A stretch of DNA of 42,611 nucleotides from the NCBI RefSeq assembly GCF_003389455.1, contig NZ_QUAC01000479.1:1-42611 (forward strand), written 5' to 3'. Source of the stretch: Streptomyces inhibens (GTDB taxonomy: Bacteria > Actinomycetota > Actinomycetes > Streptomycetales > Streptomycetaceae). The translations under genes were made by a program, and so were the position numbers. This document shows, in pieces, positions 7,970 through 16,573 of the stretch (its first letter is position 1; the number at the start of each line of letters is the position of its first letter). A model generated the notes under the pieces. It had not been told where the DNA came from. It saw only the letters and a list, made by a program, of their open reading frames with translations, and ran no database searches.

Positions 7970-9231
7970 AGAGTCCCAGATCAGGTGAAGTGACATCAGC
8001 TCCATGGGTCTACCCACCGTTCCCTGGCAGGCCAACCGACGACCGCAGGACGTCCGGAATCGAGAGCGGCACGGGGAGCGGCCATGCGGCCCCGCAGTGT
8101 CTGCTTTCGTCGCTGGCGGTCGATATCCCCCACTCCGGGCTCCGGCAGGCCGTGCAGGGCTGAGTTCCCGTTCGGTGCCGGTGACATTTGTCATCGCCGA
8201 TGCGGTACGGCCGGCTCTGCCCGCCCCGCTCGCCAGCCGGAAGGATCGGTGATGTCGAAAGCAGCACAAGCCACGGATCAAAGGGGCGGACATAAGCGGC
8301 ACCATCATCGAGCAGCAAACCAAGACCGCCGTCGAGCCGAAGCAGTCTGAGGGGCCTGGCCAGGGTGAAGCAGCTACCAGTGTCATTCTTCGCCCGCTCC
8401 GATCACCACGGCGGCCGGGCACGTAGCGGTCAGCGTGGCGATGGCCGGCGCCACGGTGGCACTGCTGTGGTTCGACCAGCGCGCCAGCTTCCGCGCTCTC
8501 GGCCTCACGCAGCCTCAGGCCGCCTGACAGGCCCCAAGCGCGGCTTGTCTCCCGTCGGCCCTGCGCAATGATCACAGTGCCACTCCACCATGGAGCGCAA
8601 GCGATCTGCTGCGCCAGCGCACGGCCTTCCTGCTGCTGATGAACCACCGTGCCCGAGCGGTCATCGAGGTCGACAGACGCCAGCACTTTAGGCACTGACG
8701 GGCAGGCCGGCACTTCCACCGTCTCCTTCGCCGGCACGGTCATCTCCCGGGCTGAGGGGCTTCGTGCGCGGGCCAGTTGCGGGGCGGACCTACCCGCGTG
8801 ACGTCGTCGACGCGGTTGAGCAGTTCGGCACCGCGTTGCCTGGGGCGGTCGGGATCTCGGGGGCGTTGGCGCGCCCAACGGGGCACGACGAGGGCGTTGT
8901 CGGGCAGGTGCTGTCTCTTATCTCGCCGAGCTCGGTCATTCAAGGGAGTGTCCCCCGGAAACCCTCCGCCCTCCGATGCACCTGCCCTCGAGCCGCCGGC
9001 AACAAGCCGGCACCGAAGCCCCCGGCCTCGTGCCGGTTCGGCTCGCCGCTGCGCTCGGGGGCGCACATGCCTGGAGTGGCTGCCGTGGCCTGTGCCAGGT
9101 CGGCGAAAAGGCCGCGGATTCACTCGCTCGGGTGAACGTGGGGAAAGTGGGGGGAGAAGTGAGCCTCAGGGTTCGTCAGGGGGGCGAGGACGCGCACCGC
9201 GTCCGTGTCCGATAGATGGAGAGCCACTTAC
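7970..9231. other. 1.26-kb stretch without a convincing gene
   Basis: No reading frame here shows a recognisable family. Three weak candidates exist. A plus-strand frame from GTG 8764 to 9135 has GAGGGG five bases upstream and reads TYPRDVVDAVEQFGTALPGA early, then degenerates to a low-complexity basic tail. A minus-strand frame from about 8743 reads VLASVDLDDRSGTVVHQQ. A plus-strand end near 8430-8528 reads VAVSVAMAGATVALLWF, a possible membrane helix. They conflict with each other and are best seen as decayed genes. The stretch 9130-9190 is rich in G on the plus strand, just upstream of the sigma factor operon. Confidence 0.5.
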
Positions 9232-9525
9232 ATGACGCCGTCGTTGGAGTGGACCGGGTATCTCCCGGCCGCCGTGAGCGCGGTGCACGCGCTGGGGTCC
9301 CTGGTGCGCCTGTGCTGGGAGCGCAGCCCGGTCGGAGGGAAGACTCGTCGGTCCCGCGCGGCCGAGGGCCCGTGGGACTGCGAGGGCCGTTGCTGGTGTG
9401 TCGCCGGCGTTCCGGTCGTGCGGGTGGATGTCGCCGCTGAGGTACCAGTAATGGTGCGCATCGCGGTCGCCGTCGGTCCCGCCGGGAGCGGCGCGACGGC
9501 AGGTGGGGAGCCGGGCCCGTGGTAG
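9232..9525 (+). CDS. Small hypothetical protein, first gene of the sigma factor operon
   Basis: The ATG at 9232 has GGAG about ten bases upstream and gives 97 residues beginning MTPSLEWTGYLPAAVSAVHA with LGSLVRLCWERSP after it. The middle contains CEGRCWCV, and the end is a valine-rich stretch VAGVPVVRVDVAAEVPVMVR. I do not recognise a family. Its last codons overlap the start of the sigma factor gene at 9519 by seven bases, which implies translational coupling. A cysteine cluster in a small protein next to a sigma factor could suggest a sensor or anti-sigma role, but that is inference only. Confidence 0.6.
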   Translation: MTPSLEWTGYLPAAVSAVHALGSLVRLCWERSPVGGKTRRSRAAEGPWDCEGRCWCVAGVPVVRVDVAAEVPVMVRIAVAVGPAGSGATAGGEPGPW

Positions 9526-10127
9526 GCGACGGCCTGTCTGGAGAGGCGGTGGCGCTGGGCGGAGACGTAGCGCAGCGGCTGCTGGAGTGCTACCCGGCCT
9601 TCATGGAGGCGCAGCCGTCCAGGCTGCGGCAGGCGTTTCCGGCTCTGTCGCTGGCCTCGTGCCAGGACGTCGCGCAGGAGGCCTATCTGCGGGTGGGGTT
9701 GAAAGCGGCCGACGGGGATCTGGCGCCAGAGACAAATGTGATGGCGTATCTGCGGCAAGCGGCCCGCAATCTCGCCATCGACCGGTGCCGCCGCGAGCAG
9801 CAGCGGGGCAAGCGGCTGGTGCTGATGGGCGGCGACGCACTGGATGCCGTGCCGGAGCCGCAAGTGTTGGCGGATGAGGACCGGGTGGTCCTGCAGGAGC
9901 TGGTGATCCCGGCGATCGAGGAGATGCCGGAGAGCCGGCGGCGGCAGGTGGTGGACCTGCAGAGCAGGGGGCTGAGCGATGAGGAGATCGCGGCCGCGCT
10001 CGATATACCCGTACATCGCCTCCACAACCTGCGGAACAAGGCGGTTGCGCATCTAAGACGCAATCTCGCTGGGCATATTCGGGACGGGCATCGGAAGAAG
10101 ACGCAGCACGGAAAGAAGGACAGGTGA
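9519..10127 (+). CDS. RNA polymerase sigma-70 family (ECF-like) sigma factor
   Basis: The GTG at 9519 with GGGGAG nine bases upstream gives 202 residues. Residues about 30-100 form region 2, with DVAQEAYLRVGL and YLRQAARNLAIDRCRREQQR, the latter matching the conserved core-binding and -10 recognition helix of ECF factors. Residues about 128-185 form region 4, with PESRRRQVVDLQSRGLSDEE and IAAALDIPVHRLHNLRNKAV, a helix-turn-helix for -35 recognition. No anti-sigma factor with a membrane segment is adjacent. Instead the next gene is an IclR-type regulator whose start overlaps this stop. The factor acts in the cytoplasm, and its target promoters cannot be told from the window. Confidence 0.85.
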   Translation: MVGDGLSGEAVALGGDVAQRLLECYPAFMEAQPSRLRQAFPALSLASCQDVAQEAYLRVGLKAADGDLAPETNVMAYLRQAARNLAIDRCRREQQRGKRLVLMGGDALDAVPEPQVLADEDRVVLQELVIPAIEEMPESRRRQVVDLQSRGLSDEEIAAALDIPVHRLHNLRNKAVAHLRRNLAGHIRDGHRKKTQHGKKDR

Positions 10128-11863
10128 CGGATGTGAGCAGGTACGACGACCACCGCGGCGGGGCGGGGTGCCCGGAGCCGGTGGTCCCGGCCGGGCTCGC
10201 GGAACTGCTGGCCCAGCTCACCGGCCCACCCGACTTCTGGGACCGGCCTGACGGGCACTTCGGCCCCCTGGCCGAGATGTATGCGCTGACTGCGGAGGAG
10301 CGGGCGCACGCCAACTCGCTATACCGGCTGGGTTCGAAAGCCTTGGGCCGTGACGAGCTGCTGCCGGCCGCCAACTGGCTGGGCGCGGCCGCCGAGGCCG
10401 GCCACCCCGGGGCTCTGTTTCGGATGGCCGCCCTCACAACGCGTGCGGGGGACGAAGGGCGTGAGAGCGTGCGGTTCCTCGTCGCGGAGGCGGCCCGGCA
10501 CGGACACGGCGACGCCCGTGCGTTGCTGGAGGCGACGGCGGGCGACAGGTTGACCGACCGCCCTGCATGCCCGGTGATCGAGGATCCGCAGTTCATTGAC
10601 GAAGTCCGCAATGGCCTGGGTCTTCCCCGGGTGCCGCAACTGCCCGCGGGCACCAACCGAGGCAGAGCCTTCGCGTCAGCTGAACACACTCCTCTGGGCG
10701 GACAGGAGGCAGCAGCTCCTCCCCGGCTCGTCCGGGTACCGGCACCCAGGCTGGGTCAGGTGCGTGGCCCGGGTTGGGTGCAGCGGGAGATGTCCCGGCC
10801 GGAAACCGGCTCCCCCGCGGACGACCGACCCCAGCTCTCTGCCCATTCCGGCGCCGCACGCCCCGTTGACGGGCTGCTGCTGCCGCTCCCCCCTGAGCAG
10901 CCAGGGTTCATGCCCAGCGCCCCAGCAGATGAGAACGAGGGCCACGAGCCCTGGTCTGCCAATGCGCTGCGGCCAGCGGTGCTGACCGACATGGCCCGCA
11001 GGACACCCGCGCACACCGACACACCTCAGCAGTGGAAGGCCGCAGTCAGAGCCCTGGACATCCTCTACCTCGTCGACGCGGCAGGCGGGATCACCACCCG
11101 TGCCCTGGCCCGCCGAAGTGGGCTTCCGCTTGCAGCAGTGGCTTGGCTGCTGCACTGGCTGCGCGGCCAGCACCTCATCTCCACGGTCGCCGGCGCTCAC
11201 TTCCCCGGCCCGCTCATGGAAATGACGCGCGACCCTGAACAGCGCGACCGGCTCCTCCAACAGACCCTCGCCGGCCTGCGTGACCAGCTCGGTGCAGCCG
11301 TCTATGTCAGTGGCTACGCCCACGGAGACGTCGAGGTCCTCCAGTCCGCGTACGGACCCGAGGCGCCTGCGGTGGAGGAGTGGGTCAACTTTCGCGACGC
11401 AGCACACGCCAGCGCCGTCGGCAAGAGCCTGCTGGCCCAACTCGACTTCGACGGTCGCATGAACCACCTCGCCCGCTACCGGCCGATCAAGCTCACCGAC
11501 CGCACCATCACCAACCCCCGCGCGCTCTTCGAAACCCTCGACGGCCATGGTCCCCATGCCGCCCAGTTCGATCTGCTGGAGTACTCCCCCCTCGAAGTCT
11601 GCGCCGCCTTTCCGCTCGGCATCCCTGGACAGGCCACCTGCGTGGCCCTGTCCCTGCCCGCCGGACAGCGCCACCGGCTCCTGCCCGCCGCCCGCGCCCT
11701 AAGCGAACGCTCCGCAGGACTGCTTATGGCCCTCCTACTGACCGATGAAGCTGCCGACGACCGCCGGCCACTACCACCAGCAGCAGCCGCGGAAGGAGCC
11801 GACCAAGTCACCATCGCCGCAACAGCCCATGCCCTACCCCGGATACACGCAAGCCAACGCTGA
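10124..11863 (+). CDS. Sel1-repeat/IclR-type fusion transcriptional regulator
   Basis: The GTG at 10124 overlaps the sigma factor stop (GTGA), so the genes are translationally coupled. The 579-residue protein has three parts. Residues about 58-140 look like Sel1/TPR repeats (ANSLYRLGSKALGRDELLPA, NWLGAAAEAGHPGALFRMAA). A long proline-rich linker follows, to about 300. Residues about 303-353 form a winged helix (VRALDILYLVDAAGGITTRA, LARRSGLPLAAVAWLL), and about 380-540 match the IclR effector domain (EEWVNFRDAAHASAVGKSLL, EVCAAFPLGIPGQATCVALS). IclR proteins are normally about 250 residues, so the N-terminal half is additional. The Sel1 part may bind the sigma factor or another protein. That is inference from coupling and from the known protein-binding role of such repeats. 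Confidence 0.8.
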   Translation: MTDVSRYDDHRGGAGCPEPVVPAGLAELLAQLTGPPDFWDRPDGHFGPLAEMYALTAEERAHANSLYRLGSKALGRDELLPAANWLGAAAEAGHPGALFRMAALTTRAGDEGRESVRFLVAEAARHGHGDARALLEATAGDRLTDRPACPVIEDPQFIDEVRNGLGLPRVPQLPAGTNRGRAFASAEHTPLGGQEAAAPPRLVRVPAPRLGQVRGPGWVQREMSRPETGSPADDRPQLSAHSGAARPVDGLLLPLPPEQPGFMPSAPADENEGHEPWSANALRPAVLTDMARRTPAHTDTPQQWKAAVRALDILYLVDAAGGITTRALARRSGLPLAAVAWLLHWLRGQHLISTVAGAHFPGPLMEMTRDPEQRDRLLQQTLAGLRDQLGAAVYVSGYAHGDVEVLQSAYGPEAPAVEEWVNFRDAAHASAVGKSLLAQLDFDGRMNHLARYRPIKLTDRTITNPRALFETLDGHGPHAAQFDLLEYSPLEVCAAFPLGIPGQATCVALSLPAGQRHRLLPAARALSERSAGLLMALLLTDEAADDRRPLPPAAAAEGADQVTIAATAHALPRIHASQR

Positions 11864-11870
11864 GCAGTCT

Positions 11871-11903
11871 CCTCCCGCCCCAGGCCTCATCCGGGGCGGG
11901 AGG
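11871..11903 (+). terminator. Strong hairpin terminator after the sigma/IclR operon
   Basis: CCTCCCGCCCC at 11871-11881 pairs perfectly with GGGGCGGGAGG at 11893-11903 across an 11-base loop, seven bases after the stop at 11863. No T-tract follows, as is common in Streptomyces. Confidence 0.85.
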
Positions 11904-12366
11904 AAGAGCCTTTCGCACGCTCCCGCGCGGCCGAACTGGACGGCGTACCCGTGCCGGCCCGTGGCGGCGGCAAGGGTCAACTCGTGCACGTCACCCGCGC
12001 CGTCGAACGGCCAGACGACACCACCGAACATGTCCGTGAGCAGCGCGGGAGCTGCTCGCGCTGCCCTTCTCCTCACAGCCACTTCTGCGAAGTGATAGCG
12101 GTAAGCGGGGGATCGACCAGCTGAATCGCGCGGCGTGACGTGCACACCCGGGAGAAGGCGTTGGGCGGCCGCTGCGTAGGCGACACCAGTGACCGCGGCA
12201 TCAACGTGGACGTATCGACCGCCGTCGGGGCTTTACCGCCCCATTGGTCTTTGCATTCCAAGGTTTTGACGCTTTGTCACCTCCTTAATGCGGTAGCCCC
12301 TCAGCTCCGCCCTGCCGCCCGATACCGTGTTCGCTGGAAGATCGCGAGCGTAACGGGGAGCCAGCT
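11904..12366. other. 463-bp intergenic region before the type VII operon
   Basis: I see no supported gene here. A minus-strand frame reads TDMFGGVVWPFDGAGDVHEL but runs through the terminator hairpin at its 3' end and starts without a ribosome binding site. Just before the next gene, GGGGAG at 12355-12360 is the ribosome binding site. The stretch 12245-12290 is richer in A and T than its surroundings and is the likeliest promoter position. Confidence 0.45.
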
Positions 12367-12681
12367 ATGGCGCACGAACACTTCACTGTCCATCCGAATA
12401 AACTCTGTGCCTTATCCCGTGACTTCAAGCATGTGGAAAGCCGGCTGGAGGGACAGATAAACCGGTTCGCCGATAAGGCAGAAAACGTCGATGACGCGTT
12501 CGGCGTTCTCAGTGAATCTACCGAGGCGCTGGCCAAATACGTGGAGATGACGCAGGCCACCGTCAAGAGCCTGCAGCAGCTACACAAACAACTGGCCGGG
12601 TACGCGGCCGGGCTGGACCACACCGCCGCGAACTACGAGCACACCGACGCGCAGCACGCCGTGGAATTTAAGGGGGAGTGA
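12367..12681 (+). CDS. EspC/WXG100-like type VII secretion substrate
   Basis: The 104-residue, all-helical acidic protein begins MAHEHFTVHPNKLCALSRDF and continues with heptad-like helices (VESRLEGQINRFADKAENVD, AKYVEMTQATVKSLQQLHKQ). Its length and pattern fit EspC-like/WXG100 small partners of type VII substrates. In that family such proteins pair as helical hairpins and are exported with a larger partner. GGGGAG lies six bases before the ATG. The stop codon overlaps the region of the next gene's start, so the two are co-expressed and probably form a heterodimer. No type VII ATPase (EccC) is encoded in the window, so export would depend on machinery elsewhere. Confidence 0.75.
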   Translation: MAHEHFTVHPNKLCALSRDFKHVESRLEGQINRFADKAENVDDAFGVLSESTEALAKYVEMTQATVKSLQQLHKQLAGYAAGLDHTAANYEHTDAQHAVEFKGE

Positions 12682-12683
12682 CC

Positions 12684-13799
12684 ATGGCCGAGCAGCAGCA
12701 GGACATCGAGAAGAGCTTCAACATCCTCAAGCCCGGCGGCAACCCCGACGTGTTGCGCAAGTGCGCCGAGGCATGGCGCGAGATGGCCCATGACCTTCAG
12801 GCTGCGGGCCGGGATCTCGACCAGCAGGTCGGAGATCTGGATGATGCGGACTGGGGCGGCCGGGCCGCCACCGGGTTCCGTGAGCACTGGAGGCACACCA
12901 AGCAGCAGATCGACCATGGGCTGCCGAACTTCGAACGAGTGGCCAAGGAACTGGAGCAGGCCGCCGACCACATCGAGGACACCAACCAACGGGTCCAGCA
13001 CGTCCTTGAGGAACTGGCGGTCACCGCCGCCGTGGGCCTGGGACTGACCGTCATCACCGCGGGCTTCTCCGATGCGGTGGCCGCTGGCGCCGCGGCGGCC
13101 GAAGTCGCCGAGGCCGGAACCGTCGTCGCACGCCTCGCCAGTCTCCTCAAGAAGGTCGAGGAAACCCTGGAGTTCGTCCGCGGCCTCATGCAGAGCAGCA
13201 AGTTCATGAAGTTCGGCGTGGAGTTCGGCACGAACGTCGCGGGCAACTTCACAGGGAACGTGCTGGGCCAGGTGTTCACCGGCCAGGAGGTCACCTGGGG
13301 CCAGGACCTCCAGGACGCCGCGGTGGCCGGCGGCGTCGGCACCGCGCTCGGAGCGGGGGGCCGGGCGGTGGGGGGAAAGATGTCCGGCGCGCTCGGCAAG
13401 GTCTTCGAAGGTGATGGCTTCTGGGGGAAGACAGCCACGGGTGCGGTCACCAGCGCGGGCGGCCAGATGGCTGCCGACGGTGTCGATATCCACTTCGAGC
13501 AGGGCGGCAAGACGGGCGCCAGCATCCTCCCCGACCTGGCCACCAGCGCCATCGGCGGTGCAGCGGGCGGTGCTGCGGTGCACGGCGGCGAGGCCCGGTA
13601 CGAGCACGGCGGAGGGGGACGGCACCGCGACCCCGACACCGGCCCGACCTTCGGCCCGGGCCGGCAGGCCGCTGCTAATGGCGTGGTGTATGGAGATGCC
13701 AACGCCAACGAGTCCGATATCACCGCCGACCACCCGAAGAGCCCGTTCGACGAGCCTGGTTCCGCGCTGACCGACCCGGACGGTGCGTATGGGAAGTGA
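12684..13799 (+). CDS. WXG100-type large substrate without a visible toxin domain
   Basis: The ATG at 12684 is preferred over GTG 12678 because GGGGGAG stands five to six bases upstream of it. The 371-residue protein has an N-terminal helical WXG domain (AEAWREMAHDLQAAGRDLDQ, and the WxG turn in DADWGGRAATGF). Hydrophobic helices follow (VTAAVGLGLTVITAGFSDAV), then a glycine- and alanine-rich region with GNVLGQVFTGQEVTWGQDLQ. This is the usual delivery half of type VII polymorphic toxins. The last 70 residues are a low-complexity tail ending DPDGAYGK, with no nuclease, deaminase or ADP-ribosyltransferase motif that I can see. Either the effector domain has been lost or this version acts through the helical part. 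Confidence 0.75.
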   Translation: MAEQQQDIEKSFNILKPGGNPDVLRKCAEAWREMAHDLQAAGRDLDQQVGDLDDADWGGRAATGFREHWRHTKQQIDHGLPNFERVAKELEQAADHIEDTNQRVQHVLEELAVTAAVGLGLTVITAGFSDAVAAGAAAAEVAEAGTVVARLASLLKKVEETLEFVRGLMQSSKFMKFGVEFGTNVAGNFTGNVLGQVFTGQEVTWGQDLQDAAVAGGVGTALGAGGRAVGGKMSGALGKVFEGDGFWGKTATGAVTSAGGQMAADGVDIHFEQGGKTGASILPDLATSAIGGAAGGAAVHGGEARYEHGGGGRHRDPDTGPTFGPGRQAAANGVVYGDANANESDITADHPKSPFDEPGSALTDPDGAYGK

Positions 13800-13814
13800 G
13801 GGTAGACCGTAGGA

Positions 13815-14435
13815 ATGTGGCGGATCAGGAAGAGCGTTCGCAAATATCGCGGGGATCCAGAATGGCATCACTACCGGAAAAGGGAATCGGCTGACTGGAC
13901 AGGCCAGTTCGGGGTCCCCGGCCATCCTTTCGGCACATTCGGAAATCATGTCCAGCATGTACTGGAAGGGCGGGTACGAGGATATCCGACGACGATGTTC
14001 CATCTGGCCGGAGTACGCAAAGGCGGCCGCTACGGCACCATCGTCAATATGTATTCGGTGGCGGTCCTGACACTGCCGGGCAGCCTTCCCGACACGTCGG
14101 TCTCCGTCGGCACGTTGGTCTACAGGCTTCGGATGGACCCCTTCCCGCCCCGCGCGGGTACCCCCCTCCACCTGCCTCCCGGCCGCAGACCTCGCATGGT
14201 CAAGTGCTGTGTGGATCGCGCCTTCGCCGAGCTGGTCATCACCGAGCGGGTGGTCCGGATGACCGCGGAGGCCAAGATGGGGTGGCGTCTGCACGGGAAC
14301 CACATGATCGGGTGGATCAAGGAGCGGAAGCCGTACGAGAGGGTCATCGGCCTCGCGGAAGCGATGGCCGACGTCGTCGCCGAGTTCCCCGCATCGGTGT
14401 GGACTTGGGAAACCGGCGACTGCCGACATGTGTGA
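13815..14435 (+). CDS. Hypothetical protein following the type VII substrate
   Basis: The 206-residue protein starts 15 bp after the WXG gene. It shows FGVPGHPFGTFGNHVQHVLE, YPTTMFHLAGVRKGGRYGTI, YSVAVLTLPGSLPDTSVSVG, MGWRLHGNHMIGWIKERKPY and a C-terminus ADVVAEFPASVWTWE. This order of elements resembles an uncharacterised actinobacterial family of about 200-300 residues. The family tests whether a value lies in a cell-surface or cytoplasmic setting in no way I can infer, so no function is offered. Its position directly downstream of a type VII substrate makes an immunity or chaperone role conceivable. The residues upstream of GQFGVPG are strongly basic. Confidence 0.65.
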   Translation: MWRIRKSVRKYRGDPEWHHYRKRESADWTGQFGVPGHPFGTFGNHVQHVLEGRVRGYPTTMFHLAGVRKGGRYGTIVNMYSVAVLTLPGSLPDTSVSVGTLVYRLRMDPFPPRAGTPLHLPPGRRPRMVKCCVDRAFAELVITERVVRMTAEAKMGWRLHGNHMIGWIKERKPYERVIGLAEAMADVVAEFPASVWTWETGDCRHV

Positions 14436-14904
14436 TCGCCGGACTGTTCGAGTGTCATAGCGCCAGACCTGTGTCATGTCAGTCAATCCAAGACCGCTAT
14501 TCATAGAGGCGGCGGATCAGGCGGATATCGCAGTACGACGGCGACAGCGCCGTCATGACCACTACATACAGCGCGATCTTCATCTGGGCGCTTTCAGGGC
14601 TCTGGCAGGTGAGATTCGGGCCGGTGCCGTTGCCGGCAGTGGAAGGGGGTTTGCCGCGGGCGGTGCAGTCCGTCATGGACAGTCGTGAGCAGGATCCGGT
14701 CCTCGAAGGCGCCGTGTGAACGGGGTTGATTCACCATTGGGGGCTCCGGGGCTGGCCGTGCGCCATCCTTTGCCCCCTCGGGTGACGGTTTCCACTGCTG
14801 CTTCCACGGCTGACCCTCAGCCGGCAAATGCTGGAGGCCAAGTCAGAAATAAGCAGCAAAAAACGGCCTCTCGGACTCCGCGCTTTTGCGAGACAATCGG
14901 TCGT
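14436..14904. other. 469-bp stretch without a recognised gene
   Basis: No frame with codon bias and a good start is visible between the type VII operon and the DUF1648 gene. A plus-strand frame is open from 14716 into the DUF1648 gene, but its first 63 codons are rich in Pro, Thr and Ala and look like untranslated leader. I see no strong hairpin here. Confidence 0.4.
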
Positions 14905-15444
14905 ATGGTTTTCTCCTCTCCCATTCGACTGTGGCTGCTCCCCAGCGCTGTCCTGCTCGGCACACTGGCCATCTGGGGCACGCTCCGCTACCCGCACCTG
15001 CCAGACCGGATACCGAAACACATCGGCATCGACGGGGTAGACGCTTGGACGAACCGGTCGATTGGTAGCGCGTTCATGCTGGTGTTCGTGTACGCGGGGG
15101 TGACAGCGCTGGTGACCGCCTGCGCGGAACTGACTCTGCGGGTGACCCCGCGCGCCGAGCTACCAGGCGGAGGCGCGACACCGTTCGCCGGTGGGCTGGT
15201 GCCCCCTTCGGCGCTTAAGCGGCCTGCCAGCCGCACCTCGGCACGCCGCACCGCCCGGGCGTTGCTGTTGCTCAATGCATGTGTGGGCATCTCACTCCTG
15301 GTCGGCTGCGGAACCCTGTGGCGCTCCGCGCCGGAGCAAGAGGTGCCGGGGTTGCTATTCGCCGCGATGATCGTGCCGATCCTCGTAGGGACCGCGCTGA
15401 CGGTGGGGGTGACGGTACGCGACCGGAAAGAGGCCACACACTGA
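14905..15444 (+). CDS. DUF1648-domain membrane protein
   Basis: From ATG 14905 the protein has 179 residues. The first helix LLPSAVLLGTLAIWGTL is followed by RYPHLPDRIPKHIGIDGVDA, the signature of DUF1648 proteins (P-x-x-h-P-x-H-h-x-x-x-G). Further helices are FMLVFVYAGVTALVTACAEL, RALLLLNACVGISLLVGCG and LLFAAMIVPILVGTALTVGV. The topology is therefore four membrane segments in the cytoplasmic membrane, as is usual for this family, which is often found near regulators of cell envelope or antibiotic stress. The biochemical role is unknown. An in-frame extension upstream to 14716 is possible but lacks coding character. Confidence 0.8.
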   Translation: MVFSSPIRLWLLPSAVLLGTLAIWGTLRYPHLPDRIPKHIGIDGVDAWTNRSIGSAFMLVFVYAGVTALVTACAELTLRVTPRAELPGGGATPFAGGLVPPSALKRPASRTSARRTARALLLLNACVGISLLVGCGTLWRSAPEQEVPGLLFAAMIVPILVGTALTVGVTVRDRKEATH

Positions 15445-15553
15445 ACCGGTGGAGCCACGAGCCTTTCCCGCCTCAGCTCTCGGCCGCTCGCCACCCGCCC
15501 CGAAGTAGCCAGGGACCTGCTCGGGCGAAGAAGCCCTCAAGAGAGGTGGTGCA

Positions 15554-16060
15554 GTGGCCAACCAGAAGCCTGAAAGGCACTGGGGAGCAGGGAAGGTCGT
15601 AGCTGTCTTGTCGTGGGCAGTGGTGGCGCTGGTGTTCTTCTTGGTGACGGTCGGCGCAGTCACTGCCGAAGTCTTCGCTCTTAACCCGCCGGGCCGCCAG
15701 GACCGCGTCCGTATCACATCGTGCCAGTGGAAGTCGGAAGGACGCGGAGGTACCTCAGCCGAGTGCACCGCGCACCGGGTCAGCGGTGCAGGTAACGCAG
15801 TGGTGCTGCAATACAAGGGCAGTCCGGGCGAAACGGTGACGGTCACCGAGACTCCAGGCGGCGACCTGGTGGTGAAAGCCAGCGTTGTTCAATGGGTGAC
15901 AGCCGCACTATTTCCGATGCTGCCTTTGGCGGCTGCCGGTGTGTGCGCAGTCGCCGCCGTTGGTGCGGCGCGCCGGTCTGGTCCGCTTTTCCCTCCGCCC
16001 CCTGTATTGCCGCAGCGCGCGGGCACGGGTGAGGCGGTAGCGCGCCGCCGCAGCCAGTAG
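15554..16060 (+). CDS. Two-helix membrane protein with extracytoplasmic domain
   Basis: GTG 15554 has AAGAGAGGTGG just upstream and gives 168 residues. One membrane helix lies near the start (VVAVLSWAVVALVFFLVTVG) and a second near the end (VTAALFPMLPLAAAGVCAVA). Between them is a domain of about 80 residues with two cysteines (ITSCQWKSEG, SAECTAHRVSG) that may form a disulphide outside the cell. A proline-rich short tail RSGPLFPPPPVLPQ and basic residues end the protein on the cytoplasmic side. I recognise no named family. It follows the DUF1648 gene by 110 bp in the same direction, and the two may be transcribed together. Confidence 0.65.
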   Translation: MANQKPERHWGAGKVVAVLSWAVVALVFFLVTVGAVTAEVFALNPPGRQDRVRITSCQWKSEGRGGTSAECTAHRVSGAGNAVVLQYKGSPGETVTVTETPGGDLVVKASVVQWVTAALFPMLPLAAAGVCAVAAVGAARRSGPLFPPPPVLPQRAGTGEAVARRRSQ

Positions 16061-16168
16061 TGCGCCGACACAGCTCCATTCGACCTCCGCCGCACCGGTG
16101 CCCCGCGGCGGCCGCCCTCCTTGTGCCCACCAGCGGTACCACTCTGGACACGGCGAAACGGGGCGCGC

Positions 16169-16546
16169 ATGAACGCTGGCCACGGGGGTGGAGGCGGCCA
16201 CGGTGGGGCACACAGCGGACACGCCGGCGGCAGCCACCATGGCGGACACCACACGGTCCACCACAACGGGCACTACGGAGCCCGCCACGAGGCAGGCGAG
16301 CGGCCCGACGCCGACAACCCATCGGAACGCGGGACCAACTACCGGGATGGCTCTGATCACGACTTCGGGGGGCGGCGATTGTCCATCGGTTTGGGAGGCA
16401 CTGACCCGTACGGCGAATTCGAAATGTTCGCGGGTTCCGGCAGTGCCTTGGCGTCGTCTTCCGCTCTTGGGGCACGCCTTGCGGGTGAGCGGTTGAGCGG
16501 GCGGATGCTGCGCAGGATGCCGCCGACGAGTTGGACGAGGTCGTGA
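16169..16546 (+). CDS. Histidine- and glycine-rich small protein
   Basis: From ATG 16169 the frame gives 125 residues. The first third is made of His and Gly (HGGGGGHGGAHSGHAGGSHH, then HTVHHNGHYGARHE). The rest reads RRLSIGLGGTDPYGEFEMFA and ends LSGRMLRRMPPTSWTRS. The cluster of about 14 histidines could bind Zn, Ni or Cu, by analogy with known His-rich metal-storage proteins, but this is inference from composition. A perfect hairpin terminator begins four bases after the stop, which supports the gene and its direction. The ribosome binding site is weak, and an upstream start in the same frame is possible. Confidence 0.5.
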   Translation: MNAGHGGGGGHGGAHSGHAGGSHHGGHHTVHHNGHYGARHEAGERPDADNPSERGTNYRDGSDHDFGGRRLSIGLGGTDPYGEFEMFAGSGSALASSSALGARLAGERLSGRMLRRMPPTSWTRS

Positions 16547-16549
16547 GGC

Positions 16550-16573
16550 GGTGAGGTCGGGGTCGACCTCACC
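16550..16573. terminator. Hairpin terminator between convergent genes
   Basis: GGTGAGGTCG at 16550-16559 pairs perfectly with CGACCTCACC at 16564-16573 across a four-base loop. It lies directly after the His-rich gene and about 110 bp downstream of the FemX-like gene on the other strand. Confidence 0.85.

Noticed and set aside
11834..12145. Minus-strand frame reading TDMFGGVVWPFDGAGDVHEL
   Set aside because: It looks partly protein-like but runs through the terminator hairpin and the end of the IclR-type gene and lacks a ribosome binding site.
12633..14504. 623-codon minus-strand frame opposite the type VII operon
   Set aside because: The plus strand carries the WXG signature, good ribosome binding sites and a coherent three-gene operon. 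The minus frame has no recognisable motif.
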